Positions 50,183 to 58,409 of a DNA stretch of 64,000 nt are shown here, piece after piece. The notes under the pieces are model-generated. The model searched no databases and was not told the DNA's origin. It was given only the letters and a program-made list of their open reading frames with translations. Both the position numbers and the translations under genes were made by a program. This DNA is from Amnibacterium flavum (lineage in GTDB: Bacteria > Actinomycetota > Actinomycetes > Actinomycetales > Microbacteriaceae), in NCBI RefSeq assembly GCF_003097495.1, contig NZ_QEOP01000004.1, positions 111,692 to 175,691 on the forward strand, given 5' to 3'. Numbering within the stretch: the first letter of the stretch is position 1; every line of letters starts with the position of its first letter.

Positions 50183-51607
50183 TTAGGTGGGCTTGCTCGG
50201 AGACCGCCTCCATGGGGCCCCGAGGCGCCTGATCGTCGCCCTCTGCTCAGGCGAGGCCCGTCGCCACGAGGCGATCGCTACCACTACGCCGGCCACGATC
50301 AGCGCGATCGCGAAGACAGCTGTCGGGGGAGTGAACTGGCGGAGGGTGAGGGCCAGCACGACCGCGAACCACTCCCACCGACCCGTCATCGCCACGAACG
50401 GAACGAGAAGCAGCGCATACCAGGGGTACCGCGGACTGACGAGCAGCAGTGTGACGCCCACGAGTACGAGCTGCCCGGTCCAGGGCGATGCCGGATCCGT
50501 CTTCCAGAATACGAGGCCGGCGACGACCGCGAGGGCTAGGGCGATGAGCAGCGTGGCGACGGGGCCGGGGACGAATGGCGGGACGAGGGCGAAACGACTG
50601 CCGTTCTCATACCCTTCCTCGCTGAGGTAGCCGGGCAGGTATCCGATCACTCCGATACCCGTGCTGAGCACATAGGGCACATAGAGCAGGGCGAAGGTGC
50701 CGACGGCGGCGACGACGACGCCGAGCGGCTTGCGCCGGATCAGCGGGGGCGCGACGATGACCGGGATCAGCTTGACTGCGATCGCGGCCCCGAGAGCGAT
50801 CCCTCCCCAGATGCGTCGTCCGCCGGTGACGAGCACGGTGGCGAGGAGAGCGAACGCGGCGCCGAGCGCGTCGACGTGCGAGTTCGTGACGGCCTCGGAG
50901 GCGACGAGCGGGCACCATGCCCAGAGCGCCGCCCACCATACGGGCAGGCCTCTGCGTTGGAGAGTCACCAGCAGTAGCGCCGTCACAGCCAGAGACACGA
51001 CGAGGCCGGCAACCTGGAGCGCGATATAGCCCACTTCGGGCGCGACGAGCAGTCGAACCGCGGCGAAATAGATCTCGGCGAGAGGCGGATAGATGGTCGG
51101 CACCGCAGGTCGGTTCAAGGCGGTGCAGATCAGGTCGCCCGAGCCGACCTCCTTCACCCCGACGATGCGCTCGCCGACGCAGTCGGGCTCGCCCCCGCTG
51201 ATCACCGGTTCGGGGAACAGCCAGGTCGGACGCAGGTCGGCGAGTGCGCCGTTGGCCGGGGTGTAGCGGTAAGGCGACTCTCCGGAGTTCTGGACGATGC
51301 CGTCCCACGCGTACCGTGCCGAGTCGGTGCTCGTGTTGGGGGGGCCCACCAGGGCTGCGATGCCGATGGCGACCGCCCCGACGATGATGACGACCGTTGC
51401 ACCTCGCGGACGGAGGCGCCGAACCGCGAGCACCGCGGCTGCGAAGAGCAGCCAGCTGCCGGCGACGCAGGCGAGCAGTGGAACGGAGTCGGAGCGACCG
51501 AAGAACGCGTTCGACGGCTGCCGCTCGAAAGTGTCGAACGAGAGCACGGCGAAGGCAGTGAGTGCCGTCAGTGCGGCGAGGGGCAGGATCGCTAATGCCG
51601 CGCGCAT
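50183..51607 (-). CDS. GT87/DUF2029-type membrane glycosyltransferase-like protein
   Basis: 474 aa from ATG 51607 with AGGA seven bases upstream. Ten or more helices; the first outer loop has TSTDSARYAWDGIVQNSGESPYRYTP, the acidic GT-C motif. It resembles actinobacterial polyprenyl-phosphate-dependent transferases and, in gene context, the M. tuberculosis Rv0541c position (the reported methylthioxylose transferase). That assignment is from memory and unproven here. Confidence 0.78.
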   Translation of the reverse strand: MRAALAILPLAALTALTAFAVLSFDTFERQPSNAFFGRSDSVPLLACVAGSWLLFAAAVLAVRRLRPRGATVVIIVGAVAIGIAALVGPPNTSTDSARYAWDGIVQNSGESPYRYTPANGALADLRPTWLFPEPVISGGEPDCVGERIVGVKEVGSGDLICTALNRPAVPTIYPPLAEIYFAAVRLLVAPEVGYIALQVAGLVVSLAVTALLLVTLQRRGLPVWWAALWAWCPLVASEAVTNSHVDALGAAFALLATVLVTGGRRIWGGIALGAAIAVKLIPVIVAPPLIRRKPLGVVVAAVGTFALLYVPYVLSTGIGVIGYLPGYLSEEGYENGSRFALVPPFVPGPVATLLIALALAVVAGLVFWKTDPASPWTGQLVLVGVTLLLVSPRYPWYALLLVPFVAMTGRWEWFAVVLALTLRQFTPPTAVFAIALIVAGVVVAIASWRRASPEQRATIRRLGAPWRRSPSKPT

Positions 51608-51676
51608 TCGCTCATCCTGTCGCACCCGACCTGAGCGACACGGAATCCGCGAAGGCTTTAGCGACGAATAACGTGG

Positions 51677-52963
51677 ATGTTGTGGTTCGCTTCAGGGATG
51701 CGACGGCTGCTGTTCCTCGCGAGGGCGGGCCTCGTCTCTCCGGCCCGCACGCCCCGACGGGCGGTGGTGCTCGGCCGCCTGCTCGGCGGAGCCTTCCTCC
51801 TCTGCTTCGCGACGGGGCTGGTAAGCCACTTCATCCAGCATCCGGCCGCCTGGATGGGATTCCCCAACCAGCCGTTCTGGATCTACCAGCTCAATCAGGG
51901 CGTGCACGTTGCAACCGGGATCCTCTGCATTCCGCTGATCCTCGGCAAGCTCTGGACGGTCTACCCCGACCTCTTCTCCTACCCGCCGGTGCGTTCGATC
52001 GGCCAGCTGCTGGAGCGCGGCTCCATCGCGGTGTTCGTCGGGTCCTCGTTGCTGCAGCTCGTCATCGGCGTGCTGAACATCTTCCAGTTCCTGCCGCTGC
52101 CGTTCTACTTCCTCCAGGTGCATTACGCGTTGTCGTTCGTGATCATCGGCTCGCTCGCCATCCACATCGGGGTGAAGCTACCTGTCATCTCGCGGCACTG
52201 GCGCAGGGGCCGGCCCGAGGGTGTGCTCGAGGCATACCTCGACGACGAGGACGATACCGAGCGATCGCACCGCCAAGACGATCGCCTGGACCCGACGTAC
52301 GCCAGTCCGACTCGGGGGCTCACCGGCCGGGTGATGACCTTCATCGACAGCACACCGCCCCCACCCGCGAAGGTCAGCCGCCGCACGGTGATCGCCGCCG
52401 TCGGCCTCTCCGCTGTGACGCTGGTCGGTACGACCGTCGGTCAGACGCTCACCCCGCTCGACTCGGTCAACTTCTTCGGGCCACGCAAGAAGGGAGACGG
52501 GCCGCAGGGTGTTCCGATCAACCGCACCTCGAAGCAGGCCGACGTGAGGACGTCGGCTCTGGATCCAGCATGGGTGCTCACTGTCGTTGGAGCGGCCGAC
52601 CGCCGGGTTCTCGACCTGGCAGCACTGCGTGCCATGCCGCAGACGACCGTGAGACTGCCCATCGCCTGCGTCGAGGGGTGGAGCCAGATGGCGAACTGGC
52701 GTGGAGTCCGCCTCGCCGAGCTCATCGCTCTGGTGGGTGAATCGGATGTGCCGGTCCGCCTGCGCAGTCTCGAGGAGCGTGGCCCGTACAAGACGACCAC
52801 GATGGACGCGAACTTCGTGTCGGATCCCACCACTCTGGTCGCCCTCGAACTGAACGGCGAGACCCTCGACCTCGAGCACGGCTACCCCGCACGGATCATC
52901 GCGCCGGGCAGACCGGGTGTGCTGCAGACCAAGTGGCTCTCGATCGTCGAGGTGATCCGATGA
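51677..52963 (+). CDS. Membrane cytochrome b fused to sulfite-oxidase-type molybdopterin domain
   Basis: 428 aa. Residues ~33-175: four-helix b-type cytochrome with His candidates H51, H77, H149 and H163. Residues 236-254: another hydrophobic span. Residues 285-428: SUOX-family molybdopterin domain with the Mo-ligand Cys331 (LPIACVEGWSQMANW) and HGYPARIIAPGRPGVLQTKWL. In MsrPQ the molybdoenzyme and the heme-b membrane partner are separate proteins; here one chain may do both. Substrate unknown. The next gene overlaps it by ATGA. Confidence 0.85.
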   Translation: MLWFASGMRRLLFLARAGLVSPARTPRRAVVLGRLLGGAFLLCFATGLVSHFIQHPAAWMGFPNQPFWIYQLNQGVHVATGILCIPLILGKLWTVYPDLFSYPPVRSIGQLLERGSIAVFVGSSLLQLVIGVLNIFQFLPLPFYFLQVHYALSFVIIGSLAIHIGVKLPVISRHWRRGRPEGVLEAYLDDEDDTERSHRQDDRLDPTYASPTRGLTGRVMTFIDSTPPPPAKVSRRTVIAAVGLSAVTLVGTTVGQTLTPLDSVNFFGPRKKGDGPQGVPINRTSKQADVRTSALDPAWVLTVVGAADRRVLDLAALRAMPQTTVRLPIACVEGWSQMANWRGVRLAELIALVGESDVPVRLRSLEERGPYKTTTMDANFVSDPTTLVALELNGETLDLEHGYPARIIAPGRPGVLQTKWLSIVEVIR

Positions 52964-53406
52964 AGGCGGCACGAGCAGCTCTGATCCTCCTCGGCGTCGG
53001 GACTGTCGTCGGCGGGGCCGTTCAGCTGCTGACCACTCAGCGAACCGACCAGATCGTCGGGGTCGCGATATGGATCCTCGGGGTCATCGTGGTGCACGAT
53101 GCAGTCCTGTCACCGATAGTCCTGTTCGTCTCGTTGGCAATGCGGCGTGCGGGGAAACGAGTGCCGTGGGCAGTGCTGGGCCTGATTGAGGTCGCGCTCG
53201 TCATCGGCGCTGTTGTATCGCTGTTCGTGGTTCCTGAACTGTTCGCGCAGGCGAAGTCGCCCGCCAACCCCACGATCCTGACGGGCGACTACGGGCTGCG
53301 ACTCGTCGTGCTGTGGGTGACGCTGATCGTCGTGGCCGCCGCGGGCTCGATGGTCTACCTGCTGCGCAACCGGCAGAAGGTGCGTGAGTCGACTTCCCAG
53401 ACCTGA
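52960..53406 (+). CDS. Small membrane protein, 148 aa
   Basis: Four hydrophobic helices (ALILLGVGTVVGGAVQLL, VIVVHDAVLSPIVLFVSLAM, LGLIEVALVIGAVVSLFVV, LVVLWVTLIVVAAAGSMVYLL). Translationally coupled (ATGA) to the Mo-cytochrome fusion, so perhaps an assembly or electron-transfer partner. Its 3' end overlaps the convergent methyltransferase by 52 bp. Family not recognised. Confidence 0.75.
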   Translation: MKAARAALILLGVGTVVGGAVQLLTTQRTDQIVGVAIWILGVIVVHDAVLSPIVLFVSLAMRRAGKRVPWAVLGLIEVALVIGAVVSLFVVPELFAQAKSPANPTILTGDYGLRLVVLWVTLIVVAAAGSMVYLLRNRQKVRESTSQT

Positions 53407-54053
53407 TCGACCGTGAGGCCTGCCTTGTCGATGTAGTAGCTCAGGGCGTGTACTCCGACCTCGGCCCACGGGAACGGATCGCTTTCCCGCCCGTCCTCGT
53501 CGGCCAGGGTGTAATCCTCGACGGTGTCGGCGTCAGGATCGACATTGGTCTCGACGATGATCGTTCCCCCCGGTGCGAGCAGTTCACGGCAGCGGACGAG
53601 CAGGGAGGTCACGTCGCCGCCGATGCCGAGGTTGCCATCGAGCAGTAGCACGGTCTCCCAGCCGTGCTCGCGGGGGAGCGGCTCGAACACCGAGCGGGTC
53701 AGAACAGTCAGACCGGACTCGGCCGCCAGCTTCACCGCGGCGTGAGACACATCGATGCCGAGCGCGGACAACCCCTGCGCCATGGCTGCACGGACCATCC
53801 GCCCCGGCCCGCAACCGATGTCGAGCACAGGGCCCACTGAGGTTGCGAGCAGGCTGATGTCGGTCTCGTCGGCGTCGGCACGCCACCGTTCGATGTCGAC
53901 CTCACCGACCGCGGCATGGCCGCGGCGCCGGAGGGTGAGAACGCGGGGAAAGGAGCTCTCGGCCAGTGCCGAAGCGTAGGGCTCCGCCCCGCCGGCGCCG
54001 AACGTGCCGACGCGCGCCTCGGTGGCGCCGTTGCGCTTCATGTCGATAGTCAT
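53355..54053 (-). CDS. Class I SAM-dependent methyltransferase
   Basis: 232 aa. SAM loop VLDIGCGPGR (76-85), GIDVSHAAVKLA, and the late motif LLAPGGTIIVE. Soluble. Start overlaps the DUF2064 stop (ATGA), placing it as last gene of a GT2-DUF2064-methyltransferase operon. Acceptor unknown. Confidence 0.85.
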   Translation of the reverse strand: MTIDMKRNGATEARVGTFGAGGAEPYASALAESSFPRVLTLRRRGHAAVGEVDIERWRADADETDISLLATSVGPVLDIGCGPGRMVRAAMAQGLSALGIDVSHAAVKLAAESGLTVLTRSVFEPLPREHGWETVLLLDGNLGIGGDVTSLLVRCRELLAPGGTIIVETNVDPDADTVEDYTLADEDGRESDPFPWAEVGVHALSYYIDKAGLTVDQVWEVDSRTFCRLRSR

Positions 54054-54694
54054 CGGAGGATGTTCGGATCGAAGGCGGAAAATGATTGGAAGACGGCGGC
54101 GAACCTCCCGTCGGGGACCACGGCCGCAACAGATGCCGCTTCCTCTATGTGGTCGACGTCGACGAGCTCGGGCAGGATGCCGATTCGCAACCCTGCCTGT
54201 TCCAGGCGCTCAAGCTGCTGCGCACCTGTCGTGTCGAGTGACATTCCGACACCGCGAATCAGTGACCCGTCGGGCGCGGCCATGCCGAGCGCCCAGAATC
54301 CACCGTCGCGTGCCGGACCGAACCAGGCATCTGGCATGTTCCCACCCATTGCCAGAGCGGGGGCGAGCAATTCGGGCGTGAGCTGAGGGGTGTCCATGCC
54401 GACGAGGAGCAGCGGCTCGTCGATCAGATCGAAGAGGTGACCCAGCCGCACGTCGAGATCACCCGTGGGTTGAGGGACGACCTCGTAGCCGTGTGCTTCG
54501 GGCGGGACATCGCGGGCCCCACCCTCGAAGAAGAGGATTCGCCTCGTGGCGGGTGTCGCCGAGACAGCGTCGAGGCTGTCGGCGAGGCTCGCCGATGCCA
54601 GTTCCGCTGCATGCTCGGGGGAGAGCGGGGGAGTGAGCCGGGTCTTCACCTTGCCCGGTAAGCACGCCTTGGCGATTACAGCGATGGTCGTCAT
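54050..54694 (-). CDS. DUF2064 / TIGR04282-type glycosyltransferase-like protein
   Basis: 214 aa; ATG with AAGGAGA seven bases upstream. GT-A-like nucleotidyl fold: IAVIAKACLPGKVKTRLTPPL, LLLVGMDTPQLTPELL, GPARDGGFWALG and SLDTTGAQQLERL. Family members are often filed under arsenosugar biosynthesis, but no arsenic genes are near. It corresponds in position to Rv0540 of M. tuberculosis. ATGA overlap with the upstream GT2. Confidence 0.85.
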   Translation of the reverse strand: MTTIAVIAKACLPGKVKTRLTPPLSPEHAAELASASLADSLDAVSATPATRRILFFEGGARDVPPEAHGYEVVPQPTGDLDVRLGHLFDLIDEPLLLVGMDTPQLTPELLAPALAMGGNMPDAWFGPARDGGFWALGMAAPDGSLIRGVGMSLDTTGAQQLERLEQAGLRIGILPELVDVDHIEEAASVAAVVPDGRFAAVFQSFSAFDPNILR

Positions 54695-55386
54695 GGGGTG
54701 GTCTCCTTGGAGATCGTCTCGCGGACTTCGCGGAGAAGGCGAGTCATGTCGGTCACGGCTTGGATCGTGCCCCGCGCGGTGCCGGTCACCTTGGAGCGGC
54801 CGACCCGCGGCGAGTACCCCGTCTCCACCTCCGTGATCCGCCAGCCCGCGGACCAGGCCCGCAGGAACAGTTCGAGGGGGTAACCGCTGCGCCGGTCCTC
54901 GAGACCGAGCGACAGCGCCTCGGTGCGGCGGAAAGCCCTCATCGGACCGAGGTCGTGGACGGGGAGGCCTGTCAGGGCCCGCAATCGGCGGGCGAGTTCG
55001 AGATTGGCGATCCTTGCGTGCAGAGGCCATGCTCCGCGGCTGGTGGAGATTCTGCGACCCAGGACCAGGTCCGCCTCTCCCGCGAGCACGGGGTCCACCA
55101 CTCGGGGGAGGTCCGCGGGGTCCATCGAGCTGTCGGCGTCGCAGAAGGCAACGATCTGCGCGGTTGCTGCTTCGAGCCCGGCGTGCGCGGCTGCTCCGAA
55201 GCCGCGACGAGCCTCACGCACGACGAGCGCGCCATGTGCGGCGGCTATGTCGGGAGAGCCGTCGGTGGAGCCGTTGTCGACGACGATCGAGCGAAAGCCC
55301 TCGGGAACCCGGCTGAGCACCCACGGAAGCGCGGAGGCCTCATCGAGACAGGGGAACACCACGTCGACGGTGGCGGCTTGGATCAT
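54691..55386 (-). CDS. GT2 polyprenyl-phosphate-sugar-synthase-like glycosyltransferase
   Basis: 231 aa. Family 2 GT-A: VVFPCLDEASALPWVL, IVVDNGSTDGS, DxD in FCDADSSMDP (D83/D85), DLGPMRAFRR and GYSPRVGRSKVTGT, as in dolichyl-phosphate sugar synthases. Matches Rv0539 in context, which is reported to load the methylthioxylose precursor on decaprenyl phosphate (from memory). First gene of the minus-strand operon with DUF2064 and methyltransferase. Confidence 0.87.
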   Translation of the reverse strand: MIQAATVDVVFPCLDEASALPWVLSRVPEGFRSIVVDNGSTDGSPDIAAAHGALVVREARRGFGAAAHAGLEAATAQIVAFCDADSSMDPADLPRVVDPVLAGEADLVLGRRISTSRGAWPLHARIANLELARRLRALTGLPVHDLGPMRAFRRTEALSLGLEDRRSGYPLELFLRAWSAGWRITEVETGYSPRVGRSKVTGTARGTIQAVTDMTRLLREVRETISKETTP

Positions 55387-55608
55387 GTCGCGACACTACT
55401 GAGGAGTTCCGTGAGAAACCTCCCGCCTACCCTGTGTGGACGCCTCGGCTCTCCGCTCCGCGATAGTCGTGCGTGGCCCCACCGACGTGGGCGGGCTCAT
55501 CTCGAGTTGGGAGATTTCTGAGTATCAGCTGAGTTGGCCACTCTCTTTCGGTCAGGGCGGCGAACACCTTCACGTCCTGGAAACACAGCTTTAGGAAAAG
55601 AGAAACTC

Positions 55609-56295
55609 ATGCGCAAGTTCTACAAGACCACAATCGCCCTCGGTGCCGCCGGCCTCATGATCGCCGGTCTCGCCGCGTGCTCGACCAGCACCTCGACCGA
55701 CGACACCTCGAACGACAGTGGATCGTCTGCGACGGCAGAAGCCGCCCCGGAGCCCCTGGCTTCGATCCCGGAGCTCTCCGGTGTCGACACCCAGGTGACA
55801 CTGGACCAGGGCTTCGTCGACGCTGCCACCAGCCTCGGTCTGACCCTCGGCCTGGTCGGCAACGCGACCCTCACCGACGGCACGCTGTCCTTCCCGATCA
55901 CGGGCGGCAACGTCGACTACTATGATCCCGAAGAGGACTACCGTCCCTACGTGCAGGGCGAGATCGACCACATGGGTTCGGGAATCTCCCTGACCGCCGG
56001 TGAGACCGTCGTCGAACTGACCGATTTCGTCATCGACCCGGGAACCTCGCGCCTGACGGGAACCGTCACGGTCAACGGCGAGGTCGCGGGCGAGGATGTC
56101 TTCATCTTCAACCTCGACGGAACCACGCTCAAGCCGCTGGCCACCGACGATGCAGGCAACGCTGTGCTCGAAGGAACCCGTGTGCTCCTCTCCGAGGACG
56201 CAGCGCCCCTGCTGAACGAGACCTTCGGCACCGATGCACTGACGCCCGACTTCCTCGTCGGAATCGCCAAGATCACCGCCGCTGCTGCTGCTTGA
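55609..56295 (+). CDS. Secreted lipoprotein, 228 aa, unknown domain
   Basis: ATG with AGGAAAAGAGA upstream. Signal peptide and lipobox (MRKFYKTTIALGAAGLMIAGLAAC), then a Ser/Thr/Asp linker and a beta-rich domain (VELTDFVIDPGTSRLTGTVTVNG, DVFIFNLDGTTLKPL) ending ITAAAAA. No cysteines beyond the lipid-modified one. It sits on the plus strand between the two halves of the minus-strand cluster and has its own terminator. Function unknown. Confidence 0.8.
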   Translation: MRKFYKTTIALGAAGLMIAGLAACSTSTSTDDTSNDSGSSATAEAAPEPLASIPELSGVDTQVTLDQGFVDAATSLGLTLGLVGNATLTDGTLSFPITGGNVDYYDPEEDYRPYVQGEIDHMGSGISLTAGETVVELTDFVIDPGTSRLTGTVTVNGEVAGEDVFIFNLDGTTLKPLATDDAGNAVLEGTRVLLSEDAAPLLNETFGTDALTPDFLVGIAKITAAAAA

Positions 56296-56312
56296 TCTAG
56301 CTCACGCAGAGG

Positions 56313-56345
56313 AAGGGCCCCGCCAACCGGCGGGGCCCTTCTTCG
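56313..56345 (+). terminator. Rho-independent terminator of the lipoprotein gene
   Basis: AAGGGCCCCGCC pairs with GGCGGGGCCCTT around a 4-base loop, followed by CTTC. A strong hairpin with a short T-rich tail. Confidence 0.8.
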
Positions 56346-56364
56346 TGCGCGAGCCACCCGAGCC

Positions 56365-57429
56365 TCAGCCCGCCGCCACCGCGGGCCGGAGGGGCGCCGT
56401 CGCGAACTCGCGCATCCCGTCCTCGAATGAGACGCAGGCGGTCCAGCCGAGCTCGTCGCGCAGGCGGGCCGACGATGCCGTGATGTGCCGCACGTCCCCC
56501 AACCTGTACTCGCCGGTGATGATGGGCTCGGGCCCCCCGCGTCCGCGGCTGAGCTCATTCGCCAGGTCGCCCACCGTGTGCACGACCCCGCTTCCCACGT
56601 TGAAGGGCCGGAAGGCGCCCTCGAATCGCGCCGTCCAGTCGAGCGCAGCAATGCCCGCCGACGCCACGTCCCGAACATGGACGAAGTCCCGACGCTGCGC
56701 TCCGTCCTCGTAGACACGCGGTGCCTCGCCGCGTTCGAGAGCCGAGCGGAACAGCGAGGCGACTCCCGCGTACGGGGTGTTCTGCGGCATCCCGGGCCCG
56801 TAGACGTTGTGGTAACGCAACGCAGCGGCCGACCCGCCCGTCGCAATCACCCAGGCCGCGGCGAGATGCTCCTGTGCGAGCTTGGTGGCGGCATACACAT
56901 TGCGTGGGTCGACCCCGTCGTCCTCGCTCACCAGCATCGGTTCGAGGGGACGCCCGGTGGCGGGATCGAGCGGCTCGAAGCGTCCGGCGTCGAGATCCGC
57001 GGCCCGGCGGGCGGGAGGGCGGACCCTTCGCCCTCCCGCGGCGTAGCTTCCTTCGCCGTAGACCACCATCGACGATGCGAGCACGAGTCGTCGCACCGAC
57101 GCATCGGTCATCGCGGCCAGCAGCACCGAAGTTCCCAGAACATTCGAGCGCACGTAGTCGGGGGCCTCCGAGAAGTTGACACCCAGGCCGACCTTGGCAG
57201 CCTGATGGGAGACGACCTCGACCCCGTCGAGGGCCGAGGCCACGTCATCGGATGAGGTCACGTCGCCGCGTACGAACTCGACGCGATCGGGAAGCGGAGC
57301 CGTCTCGCCGTGCACATCGGAGCGCAACGAGTCGAGCACTCGCACTTCCCAGCCTGCGGCGAGGGCGGCACCGACGACGGCCCGGCCGATGAATCCGGCA
57401 CCCCCCGTGACGAGTAGGCGTCGGGTCAC
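56365..57429 (-). CDS. NAD-dependent epimerase/dehydratase (extended SDR)
   Basis: 354 aa, GTG start overlapping the MTAP stop (GTGA). Rossmann GGAGFIG (9-15), ASSMVVYGEG, catalytic Y179-x3-K183 (NVYAATK) and YHNVYGPGMPQNTPYAG. UDP-sugar-epimerase-like. Context equals Rv0536 (galE3). It could epimerise a methylthio-ribose derivative toward the xylo form (inference). Confidence 0.88.
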   Translation of the reverse strand: MTRRLLVTGGAGFIGRAVVGAALAAGWEVRVLDSLRSDVHGETAPLPDRVEFVRGDVTSSDDVASALDGVEVVSHQAAKVGLGVNFSEAPDYVRSNVLGTSVLLAAMTDASVRRLVLASSMVVYGEGSYAAGGRRVRPPARRAADLDAGRFEPLDPATGRPLEPMLVSEDDGVDPRNVYAATKLAQEHLAAAWVIATGGSAAALRYHNVYGPGMPQNTPYAGVASLFRSALERGEAPRVYEDGAQRRDFVHVRDVASAGIAALDWTARFEGAFRPFNVGSGVVHTVGDLANELSRGRGGPEPIITGEYRLGDVRHITASSARLRDELGWTACVSFEDGMREFATAPLRPAVAAG

Positions 57430-58280
57430 GAGGAGACCGGGCGTGCGAGGACCCTCGCGACAGCATCGGCGGCTATCGGTCGAGGGGGCTCGTAGTCGTC
57501 CGGAAGGGCGGCGATGATCGATTCGATCGCCGCGATGATGCGCGGCTGCGCCTCTCTCAGTCGCACGAAGACGAGATCGGCCGAGAGGCCCTCGCCCTCG
57601 GCCCCATCCCCCTCGTCGATATCCGAGTCGGTGGCGAAGGACAGATTCAGGGCCCCCATGCCGAGCTCAGCGGCGAGGGCGACTTCGGGGTAGAGGGTCA
57701 TATTCACGATGTGTCCGCCGGCCGACCGGAACCACTCGGCCTCAGCCCGCGACGAGAAGCGTGGCCCTTGGATGATCACGGCGGTAGCGGTGGGGGCGAA
57801 GGTTTCACCGATCGCTTCCAATGTCGAGTTCGCGATCGCCCGTAGAGCAGGATCGAACGGCTCGGCGAAGGGCAGATGCTGCACCTCGCCCTCGTCGAAG
57901 AATGTGTCACGCCGTCCGTGGGTGCGATCGATGATCTGATCGGGCACGATCAGCGCGCCCGGAGCATGCTCGGAGCTGATGCTTCCGACGGCCGACGAGG
58001 ACAGGACCGCCCGGACTCCGAGCGAGGCGAGCGCCCACACGTTGGCGCGGTAGTTGATCAGATGGGGTGCGACGGAGTGATCCCGCCCGTGCCGGGTGAG
58101 GAAGGCGACGCGCTTGCCCGCCATGGTGCCGATCGTCACCGGACTGGATGTCGGCCCGTAGGGGGTGAGGATGTCGAGTTCCACGGCGTCGGGGGCGTCG
58201 TCGAACAAGCGGTAGAGACCGGATCCCCCGACGATGCCGATCCGGGCCCGCTGGGACTGGTCGCTTATCTGATCTGACAC
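57426..58280 (-). CDS. S-methyl-5'-thioadenosine phosphorylase (MTAP)
   Basis: 284 aa from GTG 58280 behind GGAGG. MTAP motifs: GGSGLY (18-23), RHGRDHSVAPHLINYRAN (63-80), GPRFSSRAE (172-180) and NMTLYPEVALAAELG. It converts methylthioadenosine and phosphate to 5-methylthioribose-1-phosphate and adenine. Coupled to the epimerase rather than to a methionine-salvage gene, so the methylthioribose is likely used for a sugar product. Confidence 0.9.
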   Translation of the reverse strand: MSDQISDQSQRARIGIVGGSGLYRLFDDAPDAVELDILTPYGPTSSPVTIGTMAGKRVAFLTRHGRDHSVAPHLINYRANVWALASLGVRAVLSSSAVGSISSEHAPGALIVPDQIIDRTHGRRDTFFDEGEVQHLPFAEPFDPALRAIANSTLEAIGETFAPTATAVIIQGPRFSSRAEAEWFRSAGGHIVNMTLYPEVALAAELGMGALNLSFATDSDIDEGDGAEGEGLSADLVFVRLREAQPRIIAAIESIIAALPDDYEPPRPIAADAVARVLARPVSS

Positions 58281-58409
58281 GGTGCCTCCACTGATGACGT
58301 TCCGTCCAGTCTCCCATCGCGTTCTCTTAGTGAGCCGGGACGCGGACGGGCCGAGCCGCGATGGGGGGAGTGGCGGCGGCCGCACGTTCGTACCGCGTAC
58401 CCTTGCGGG

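Noticed and set aside
54050..54694. Arsenosugar biosynthesis locus suggested by the DUF2064/TIGR04282 family
   Set aside because: No arsM, arsS or other arsenic gene is nearby; the MTAP-epimerase-GT2 context fits a methylthio-sugar better.
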